Assembly (NCBI GenBank): GCA_003022005.1
Contig: PXRQ01000027.1
Span: forward strand, 1 to 5,802
Origin: Halobacteriales archaeon QS_5_70_15
GTDB taxonomy: Archaea; Halobacteriota; Halobacteria; Halobacteriales; Haloarculaceae
DNA length: 5,802 bases
Reading direction: 5' to 3'
Below, one piece after another: positions 1 through 5,510 of this stretch. The notes under the pieces are model-generated. The model was not told where the DNA came from and ran no database searches. It was given only the letters and a program-made list of their open reading frames with translations. Numbering within the stretch: the first letter of the stretch is position 1; each line of letters begins with the position of its first letter. A program made the translations under genes and the position numbers.

Positions 1-58
1 CGGGCCGATCTACCGTATTGCCGGCCCCCGTCGATGGGTGTCGGCTTTCGGGACGGAT

Positions 59-3000
59 CTACTCCGGGAGCGCCCCCGCGAGCTTCTCGACGGGATGGGG
101 CGGCTTCTCGCTCCGCCCGTCGCGGTCGCCCAGTTGCGTCCGGCAGGACGCCCCCGGCGCGACGACGACGTCGCCGTCGCTGGCGTCGACCTGCTCGAAC
201 AGCAGCGACGCCACGGCCCTGCTCATCGAGTAGTGCTCGGCCTCGTAGCCGAAGCTCCCGGCCATCCCACAGCAGGTCGAGTCCAGCGGATCGACGTCGT
301 ACCCCGCCCGCCGGAGCACCCCGACCGCGTGGTGGTCCTTCTTCGTCGCCTTCTGGTGACAGTGGCCGTGGTAGGTGAGCGACTCGCCGACCGGGGACCA
401 TTCCACCTCGGCGTCGAGGCCGTGCCGGTCGAGGTACTCGCAGACGCCGTACGAGTACTCCACGAGGGCCTCGACCTCGGTGCCCGAAAGCAGGTCGAGG
501 TAGTCCTTCTGGAGCATCACGGCGTCGGAGGGCTCGACCACGACGACGTCCCATCCGTCCTGGACCCAGGGGACGAGGTCATCGACGACCCGCTCGGCCC
601 GGTCGCGGGCGACATCGAGGAACCCGAGCGAGTGGGCGGCCCGACCCGAGGGACCGGTGCCAGGAACGTCCACGCGGACCCCGGCGGCCTCGAGCACCTC
701 CACGGCGGCCCTCGCCGCCTCCGGCGTCGTATGATTATTGTACGTGTCGGCGAAGACGAGCGCCTTCCGGGTGGCCGCTCGCTCGCTCACTCGGGGTCCG
801 CGAGCCTCGAACCAGTCGGTGAACGTCTCCCGGCGGAACTCGGGGAGGTCGCGTTCGTTCGCGATCCCGAGCGTCCTCTCGGCGAGCCAGTCCGTCCCCG
901 GGAGCGATGTGGCCCAGTTCGAGACGGGCGCGAGCGCCGACCCGACCCGCGAGAGCAGGTGGACGTTCGCGAACAGGCGGTCCCGGGGGCTCGCGCCCGA
1001 CCGCTCGTGGGCGGCGTGCTGGACCTCCGCCTTCAGTTTGGCCATGTCCACCTCGCTCGGGCAGTCGTTGGCACACCCCTTGCAGCCGATACAGAGGTCC
1101 AGCACCTCCGAGAGGAACTCGGGGTCGGTGGGGTCGTCCGGCAGGTCGCCGCTCATCGCCCCCCGGAGCATGTTCGCCCGGCCGCGGGTCGCCTGGACCT
1201 CCTCCTCCGCGGCACGGTACGTCGGACACATCACGCCACCGGTGGTGTCCTGCGGTCCGCGACAGCCCCCACAGCCGTGACAGAGCTCCACCATCCCCTG
1301 CATCCCGTTCGCGTTCGCCCAGTTCAGCGCGGGGTCGAACGAGGCCTCGAACTCGTACTCCGGGTCGAACCGGAGGTTCTCCGTCATGTCGACGTCGCCA
1401 CACACCTGGCCGGGGTTGAGGAGTCCCTGCGGGTCGTACGCCCGCTTGAGGTCCTGGAACAGCCCGAACACGTCCTCGCCGTAGAGCTTGCGGTTCCACT
1501 GGGTGCGGGCGCGGCCGTCGCCGTGTTCGCCCGAGACCGACCCGCCGTACTTCACGACGAGGTCCGTCGCCCCGTCCGCGATGGACTCCATCCGTTCGAC
1601 GCCCTCCACGGTCTTGGTGTCCACGAGCGGCCGGATGTGGAGGACGCCCGGTCCGGCGTGGGCGTAGAACGAGGCCGACGTGCCGTTCTCCTCGAGGATC
1701 CGCTGGAACTCGGTCACGTACTCCGGGAGGTGCTCCGGGGGGACGGCGGCGTCCTCGATGAACGAGATGTGCTTGGCGTCGGTCGTCCGCGAGAGCAGGA
1801 TCGGGAGCCCCGACTTGCGGAGCTTCCAGAACCGCGCGCGCTCGTCGTCGTCGTGGGCCTCCTTGGCGAACGTCGTCCGCACGGGTTCGCCCGTCTCGAC
1901 GTGCGAACTCGGATCCGCGATGGGCTCGACGTCGGGCGCCCGGTCGGCGAACAGCCCGGCCACCTGCTCGCGGCCGTGGTCGTCGTTCTCGGCGTAGAAC
2001 TCGACGAGCAGCACCGCCCCCGTCCCCTCGGGGACCGTCTCGTCGACGAGGTCGCCGAACTCGCCCGTCTCGCGTGCCAGACCCAGCAGCACGTCGTCCA
2101 TCACCTCGACCGCCGACGGGTCATGCTCGAGGACGGGGCTCACGTCCTCCATCGCGCTCGCCAGGTCCTCGTAGCCGAACAGCGCCACCGCCTTCGTCTC
2201 CGGGACCGGCTCGAGGGAGACCGTCGCCTCCGTGACGACGGCGAGGGTCCCCTCGCTGCCCGCGAGCAGGCGCGCGAGGTTCACGCTCCCGTTGTCGCTC
2301 GCGGTTCCACCGCTCGCTTCCGAGGCGCGAGACGCCTCGCTCTCCTCGACCAGCCGGTCGAGGTTGTACCCCGAGACGTTCCGCTTGAGGTTCGGATAGG
2401 CGTCCCTGACCGCCTCGCTCTCCCGGTCGACGATCCGAACGACCTCGCTCGCGACAGCAGCCTCGATGCCCGCGTCCCCGTCCCCGCCCTCGGCCCGCTC
2501 GCGCAGTTCCTCGAGCGCGACCTCGCCGAACTCGACGACGGTCCCGTCGGCGAGCACCGCCTCGCAGGACTCGATGTAGGCGTCCGTCTTGCCGTACTTC
2601 AGCGAGTGTGACCCGGTGGAGTTGTTGCCGATGGCCCCGCCGACCGCCGACTTGTCCCCCCACGCGGGGTCGGGGGCGAACTTCAGGTCGTGGGGAGCGA
2701 GCGCACCGTCGAGGTCGCCGAGGTAGAGCCCCGGCTGGACCCGTGCGGTGCGGGCCTCGGGGTCGGCCTCGACCAGCCCGTCCATGTGCCTGGTGAAGTC
2801 GAGGACGACCGCCTCGTTGACGGTCTGACCGGCCAGCGAGGTCCCGCCCCCGCGGGGGAGCACCGGGATCCCGTGGTCGGCGCAGTACGAGACCGCGCTC
2901 GCCACGTCCTCGGTGTGTCGGGGGAAGACGACGCCGATGGGGGTGACCTCGTAGGCGGAGGCATCGGTCGCGTACATCTGCCGGGTGTAGGTGTCGAAGC

Positions 3001-3163
3001 GCACCTCCCCGTCGAGCCGGCGGTTCAGCGCGGCCACCAGGTCCGGTCGCTCGACGTCCTCCGAGGCGTAGTCGTAGTCGGCACGCGGATCGTTCGCCGG
3101 ATCCCGGTCGGCACCCGACCCCGGCGCCGGTGCCGGCGCCGGCCCGCGTTCCTCTGTTGCCAT
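59..3163 (-). CDS. FAD-linked dehydrogenase / Fe-S oxidoreductase fusion (GlcD/Dld-GlpC type)
   Basis: This 1034-residue protein probably oxidises a 2-hydroxyacid (D-lactate, glycolate or D-2-hydroxyglutarate type) on FAD and passes electrons through its own iron-sulfur clusters to a membrane acceptor. The substrate cannot be read from sequence. Domains seen in order: a low-complexity Pro/Ala N-terminus (about 8-16); a PCMH-type FAD-binding domain (about 50-280) with PRGGGTSLAGQ near 102 and GAIGNNSTGSHS near 175; an FAD-oxidase C-terminal domain (about 300-600) with GSEGTLA near 301 and SGEHGDGRARTQW near 545; a first Fe-S motif CHGCGGC followed by CP (about 627-648); a second, CIGCKGCANDCP (about 690-701); and two cysteine-rich GlpC-type repeats. 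The first repeat (about 804-892) has no cysteines. The second keeps YHGHCHQK (about 932), STCCGMAGSFG (about 962) and SCRTQ (about 1005). No signal peptide or membrane segment is visible. The ATG at 3163 is chosen because a TATA box lies about 27 bases upstream, which fits a leaderless transcript. The family fusion is well known; the exact enzyme name is left open. Confidence 0.93.
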   Translation of the reverse strand: MATEERGPAPAPAPGSGADRDPANDPRADYDYASEDVERPDLVAALNRRLDGEVRFDTYTRQMYATDASAYEVTPIGVVFPRHTEDVASAVSYCADHGIPVLPRGGGTSLAGQTVNEAVVLDFTRHMDGLVEADPEARTARVQPGLYLGDLDGALAPHDLKFAPDPAWGDKSAVGGAIGNNSTGSHSLKYGKTDAYIESCEAVLADGTVVEFGEVALEELRERAEGGDGDAGIEAAVASEVVRIVDRESEAVRDAYPNLKRNVSGYNLDRLVEESEASRASEASGGTASDNGSVNLARLLAGSEGTLAVVTEATVSLEPVPETKAVALFGYEDLASAMEDVSPVLEHDPSAVEVMDDVLLGLARETGEFGDLVDETVPEGTGAVLLVEFYAENDDHGREQVAGLFADRAPDVEPIADPSSHVETGEPVRTTFAKEAHDDDERARFWKLRKSGLPILLSRTTDAKHISFIEDAAVPPEHLPEYVTEFQRILEENGTSASFYAHAGPGVLHIRPLVDTKTVEGVERMESIADGATDLVVKYGGSVSGEHGDGRARTQWNRKLYGEDVFGLFQDLKRAYDPQGLLNPGQVCGDVDMTENLRFDPEYEFEASFDPALNWANANGMQGMVELCHGCGGCRGPQDTTGGVMCPTYRAAEEEVQATRGRANMLRGAMSGDLPDDPTDPEFLSEVLDLCIGCKGCANDCPSEVDMAKLKAEVQHAAHERSGASPRDRLFANVHLLSRVGSALAPVSNWATSLPGTDWLAERTLGIANERDLPEFRRETFTDWFEARGPRVSERAATRKALVFADTYNNHTTPEAARAAVEVLEAAGVRVDVPGTGPSGRAAHSLGFLDVARDRAERVVDDLVPWVQDGWDVVVVEPSDAVMLQKDYLDLLSGTEVEALVEYSYGVCEYLDRHGLDAEVEWSPVGESLTYHGHCHQKATKKDHHAVGVLRRAGYDVDPLDSTCCGMAGSFGYEAEHYSMSRAVASLLFEQVDASDGDVVVAPGASCRTQLGDRDGRSEKPPHPVEKLAGALPE

Positions 3164-3438
3164 GCGGCCGGCTACGGGTGTCCGGGATTAAAAACGACCG
3201 CCTCGGACGGGTCGTTTCCCTCCCGTCCCCGCCCGAGTCACGCTCGGCATCGACTCCCCTCGTCCGGCGCCTCACGGTCGGTGTTCTCGGCCCCTGCCGA
3301 CAGTTACGCCGGCTTCCACCACCGCCGGTGTTCGAGGATCGCGGCGCCCCGGGCGCCGTGACGACCGCCGCCGACCGGTCGGGCGACCGCGGCGGCCGGG
3401 GGAAGACACACAACCACCCGTCGAGTCGTCCGTACGAC
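3164..3438. other. Intergenic region between divergent genes
   Basis: These 275 bases separate the oxidoreductase gene (minus) from the chimeric relic (plus). Beyond the TATA box at 3187-3194, I see no open frame with protein-like content. There is a 17-base GC-only palindrome at 3342-3358 (arms CGGCGCCC and GGGCGCCG around one C). No convincing TATA box precedes the plus-strand ATG at 3439; the base run around 3405-3415 (ACACACAACC) is at roughly the right distance but is not a recognisable box. Confidence 0.55.
3187..3194 (-). promoter_or_regulatory. TATA box of the FAD/Fe-S oxidoreductase gene
   Basis: On the minus strand this reads TTTTTAAT, an isolated AT-only run in GC-rich DNA, centred about 27 bases upstream of the ATG at 3163. 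Archaeal transcription usually starts about 25 bases after the TATA box, so the transcript should begin at or next to the start codon. This leaderless layout is common in haloarchaea and also explains the lack of a ribosome binding site. Confidence 0.72.
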
Positions 3439-3603
3439 ATGTCCGCGACCGAACAGACGGCCGACGGCGACGGTCCGAGCACGCTCGTCAACGCGCTGGT
3501 CGGTGGCGTCGCGGCCGTCCTGCTCGCGTTTCTGCCGTTCTCGCCCGTGCTCGGCGGGGCGCTCGCGGGCTACCTTCAGGGACCGGACACGGGAGAGGGG
3601 TTC
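3439..3603 (+). pseudogene. Truncated DUF5518-like membrane protein (N-terminal half)
   Basis: An ATG at 3439 opens a 90-codon frame that ends at a TAG at 3709-3711. Its first 50 or so residues look like the start of a DUF5518 protein, a small haloarchaeal membrane protein of unknown function. They comprise a short polar N-terminus (about 1-14), a hydrophobic helix (about 15-33), the motif PFSPVLGGALAGYLQG (about 33-48), and DTGEG at 50-54. In this family, as I remember it, the sequence should continue with further membrane helices. Here it changes abruptly to soluble acyl-CoA ligase sequence, so only the first one or two membrane segments remain. The join lies around 3583-3610. If translated, the 90-residue chimera would be a membrane stub with a soluble tail. 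The family call rests on remembered motif similarity and not on a search; that the gene is a remnant is an inference from the join. Confidence 0.6.
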
Positions 3604-3951
3604 GAGGAGCTCGAGCCCGTCGAGCGCGGGCCCGTAGCGGAGGGGACCGACCTCGACGACGTCGTCGGCGAACTGGTCGTGAGCGGCCCGAACGTCATGA
3701 AGGGGTACTAGGGGCTCCCGGAAGCGAACGAGGCGGCGTTCACCGAGGTCGACGGGACGCGCTGGTTCCACACCGGCGACCTCGGCTACCGCGACGAGGA
3801 CGACCTCTTCGACGTCGTCGACCGCGAGAAGCACATGATCGTTACCGGCGGGTACGACGTCTACCCCCGCGAGGTCGAGTTCGTCGAGGACCTCCCGCGG
3901 CCGACGACCGGGCAGGTCCAGAAGTTCGAGCTCCGCGGCGAGGGCGAGTAG
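3604..3951 (+). pseudogene. Acyl-CoA ligase (AMP-forming) C-terminal remnant
   Basis: In the same frame as the DUF5518 start, the translation shows the late part of an AMP-dependent long-chain acyl-CoA ligase: GELVVSGPNVMKGY, then a TAG stop at 3709-3711 where the family has Tyr, then [24 protein letters not shown], and [20 protein letters not shown]. It then jumps to [19 protein letters not shown] and ends at TAG 3949-3951. Four defects are visible. The large N-terminal adenylation core is absent. The stop interrupts the frame. The C-terminal subdomain between two PREVE-like segments is missing (roughly 70 residues by comparison with the family as I know it). The catalytic lysine of the usual TGK motif is Gln. 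Intact relatives activate fatty or aromatic acids to acyl-CoA; this copy cannot. It converges on the broken acetyltransferase gene, 57 bases away. Confidence 0.88.
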
Positions 3952-4008
3952 GTCCCACGGGCGCGGGCTCGGGATCCCGGGCGAGCGGGCGTTCTCGGCG
4001 CAACCGGA

Positions 4009-4432
4009 TCACTGGAGCGGTCGCTTGTAGACGTAGCTCGCCCGCTCCATCGAGGCCCGTTCCTCGTAGAACCGATGGGCGTCCTCCCGCTGGACGCCCG
4101 ACGAGAGGGCGACGAGTTCGCACCCCCTCCGCTCGCCCCACTCCTCGACGGACGAGAGGAGCTCCGATCCGTACCCCCGGGACCTGTGGTCGGTCCGTGA
4201 TCAGCTCGTAAACCCACAGGTGCCGTCCGTAGTACATGTTCACCTGGACGCCGACCCCCGCGAGCGCGACGATCTCCCCGTCGACGACGCCGGCGAAGAG
4301 CCGATACCCGTCGGCCGTCATCTCGCGGCGGTAGTCGAGATACGACCCCTCGTCGAGGTCCGTACGGAGTTGCTTCACGACCGGGTACGCGTCCAGCCAC
4401 TCGCTCCGGGTCTCCAGTTCGCGGATCTCCAT
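4009..4432 (-). pseudogene. GNAT-family N-acetyltransferase, frameshifted
   Basis: The ATG at 4432 opens a reading frame giving MEIRELETRSEWLDAYPVV and continuing to HLWVYELITD (residue 80). After this the frame turns into Arg/Pro-rich nonsense running to 3842. Removing one base restores a normal GNAT C-terminal half: HRSRGYGSELL, the acetyl-CoA pyrophosphate-binding motif A (R-x-x-G-x-G), then WGERRGCELVALSSG and AHRFYEERASMERASYVYKR, ending at TGA (4009-4011). The extra base is a G at 4192 or 4193 on the plus strand; without it the junction reads ITDDHRSRGYG. The repaired protein would be about 140 residues, normal for a single-domain GNAT. Substrate is unknown. Either the gene is freshly broken or this is a sequencing error. 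The rest of the frame shows no other lesions, which fits a recent event or an error. Confidence 0.88.
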
Positions 4433-4469
4433 GGCCGTGTCTCGCCCGACAGGACCGGTCGGCTTGCAC

Positions 4470-4541
4470 TGTCGGACATAAGCCCACGAACGACATCGTC
4501 CCACCGGGGTGGCGATGATGCTCAGGTAGTTATGTCCGACA
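4470..4541. promoter_or_regulatory. Paired inverted-repeat sites upstream of the acetyltransferase gene
   Basis: TGTCGGACATAA (4470-4481) and TTATGTCCGACA (4530-4541) are exact 12-base reverse complements separated by 48 bases. Each contains the 9-base near-palindrome TGTC-C/G-GACA, as expected for binding of a dimeric regulator. The outer copy overlaps a further AT-rich patch, GACAATATTTGTC (4538-4550). The minus-strand TTATG at 4477-4481 could act as a TATA box for the acetyltransferase gene, with a transcript starting about 20 bases before its ATG. The inverted layout would also place a TATA-like TTATG facing the plus strand at 4530, although no plus-strand gene follows. The repeat is observed; its role as operator or promoter is inferred. 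Confidence 0.5.
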
Positions 4542-4598
4542 ATATTTGTCCTTGCCCGGGGACGGTCGTGGCCCCCGCGTGGGGACGGTGGGGTCCGT

Positions 4599-5291
4599 TC
4601 AGACAGGCAGTACGGAGGTATCGATGGCCTCGCGGCGGCCGTCGAGCACGTCGAATCGTTCGTCGCGTCGGCGCTCGAGCCAGTGTAGCAGTCGCTCGGC
4701 CCAGACGAGTTTCCGGCGTTTCTCCGGCCCGACAGCGGGATCCTCGAAGTCCCAGCCCGGGAAGCAGAGTTCGCGAGCATCGAAGTGATCCGCGAGGAAC
4801 GCCCCGCGGTCCCCGTCCGTGAACCCGCCGAAGTTCTCGACCGGACCGCGGGGTTCGGCCTGTGTCGTCGGGAGGGTGTGCTCGGGGTCGAACTGTGGGA
4901 CCCACTCGCGGAGCGCCGGGACGTTGTCGCCGTGGGCGTGGGCCGCAACCGGCACTCCCTCGCGGGTCAGGTCGCGCGCCGTCCCGACGTTCTTGTCGAG
5001 ATCGGTGACCATCAGGTCGACCGCCACCCCGGCGTCGGCGAGGGTGTCCGCGGCCGTCGAGGCGGCGACGACGACCTCCGCCCCGTGGGCGCGCGGGACT
5101 TCCTCCGCGAGCGACGGCGCGCCGCCGGCAACGGCGACGGTCCGGCCCTCGAACAGCGCCTCGAGCCGACGGATCCCGAACGGCCCGGCGAGGTCCGCGA
5201 GGACGTCCCTCGCCCGCTCGTCCCCGGCCGGGTCGTAGCCGAAGTCCTCGAGGACGGCGCGATAGACGGGTCTCCAGGTCTCGTAGCGCAT
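4599..5291 (-). CDS. mptE: 6-hydroxymethyl-7,8-dihydropterin pyrophosphokinase, MptE-like (DUF115)
   Basis: This 230-residue soluble protein matches the archaeal MptE family, which transfers pyrophosphate from ATP to 6-hydroxymethyl-7,8-dihydropterin, preparing the pterin for joining to p-aminobenzoate or its archaeal equivalent in folate or methanopterin synthesis. In haloarchaea the likely product is tetrahydrofolate. Visible motifs: a start MRYETWRPVYRAVLEDFGYD, as I expect for the haloarchaeal version; a Rossmann-like loop VAVAGGAPSL (52-61); VVAASTAAD (73-81); the conserved acidic VTDLDKN (95-101); HAHGDN (118-123); NFGGFTDGDR (153-162); and FPGWDFEDP (177-185), followed by the basic helix KRRKLVWAERLLHWL. 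The frame is clean from ATG 5291 to its stop at 4599, and all expected blocks are present. It stands alone: the upstream minus-strand gene ends 219 bases away. The family call is strong. The biochemical role in this organism is inferred from the family. Confidence 0.88.
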   Translation of the reverse strand: MRYETWRPVYRAVLEDFGYDPAGDERARDVLADLAGPFGIRRLEALFEGRTVAVAGGAPSLAEEVPRAHGAEVVVAASTAADTLADAGVAVDLMVTDLDKNVGTARDLTREGVPVAAHAHGDNVPALREWVPQFDPEHTLPTTQAEPRGPVENFGGFTDGDRGAFLADHFDARELCFPGWDFEDPAVGPEKRRKLVWAERLLHWLERRRDERFDVLDGRREAIDTSVLPV

Positions 5292-5510
5292 TATAGTACG
5301 GGCCGGATGGGTGTACCAAGTACCCCTACCCGGTATACCCCTCCGGCTTCCACTTCCGGATTGCCCTGGACGGGGTATAAGCTTTCTCGTCGCGTCCGGC
5401 CTCCGTCTGACGCCCCGCGGCGCCCAGCGGTGCTCTTACGGTCGTTCGGAGTCCGTTACCGGCGACAACCGGAACCCACGGGTCGCGGTAGATCGTCACG
5501 CACGACCGTA
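5292..5510. other. Intergenic region upstream of mptE with AT-rich promoter-like patches
   Basis: These 219 bases lie between two minus-strand genes. Several AT-rich words stand out from the GC-rich surroundings: GGTATACC at 5332-5339, GGGGTATAAGCTTTC at 5372-5386, GTACCAAGTAC around 5313-5323, and a minus-strand TACTATA directly before the mptE ATG. The TACTATA is too close to the start codon to serve mptE as a TATA box. The best candidate is GGTATACC, about 44 bases before the ATG, which would give a 5' leader of around 20 bases. The GTAC-rich element centred about 27 bases upstream is at leaderless spacing but is not a typical box. A short inverted repeat (TCCGG/CCGGA, 5342-5360) lies between the patches. 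No coding content is seen. Confidence 0.45.

Noticed and set aside
2..27. Possible hairpin (GGGCCG/CGGCCC, 14-base loop) downstream of the oxidoreductase stop
   Set aside because: The stem is only 6 base pairs of GC sequence, easily found by chance at this composition. No T-rich tract, which archaeal terminators usually show, is present.
38..2611. Very long plus-strand open frame (857 codons) antisense to the oxidoreductase gene
   Set aside because: Its translation is Arg/Val/Leu/His/Asp repetitive with no recognisable motif. It arises from the codon bias of the GC-rich gene on the other strand, whose domains and catalytic motifs are unmistakable.
3342..3358. 17-base GC-only palindrome in the intergenic region
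   Set aside because: There is only one central base, so it is a poor hairpin. It is not repeated elsewhere in the window and has no link to a promoter element.
3709..3711. TAG read as pyrrolysine or other programmed read-through
   Set aside because: The other lesions (missing core, internal deletion, lost catalytic lysine) show this is a relic, so no selected read-through is needed to explain it.
3304..3834. Minus-strand frame opposite the DUF5518/ligase relic
   Set aside because: Low-quality Arg/Val-rich translation with no motif; the plus strand carries clear family motifs.
3967..3986. GC palindrome (CGGGATCCCG, flanked by GCTCG/CGAGC) between the convergent relics, as a terminator
   Set aside because: No T tract on either strand, and both neighbouring genes are broken. 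The palindrome is short for such GC-rich DNA.
3842..4948. Minus-strand 368-codon frame covering the acetyltransferase start
   Set aside because: Only residues encoded from 4432 to about 4193 resemble a protein family. The part before overlaps mptE out of frame, and the part after is the frameshifted GNAT tail.
5292..5298. TACTATA as the TATA box of mptE
   Set aside because: It directly precedes the ATG. A start about 25 bases downstream would fall inside the conserved coding region.
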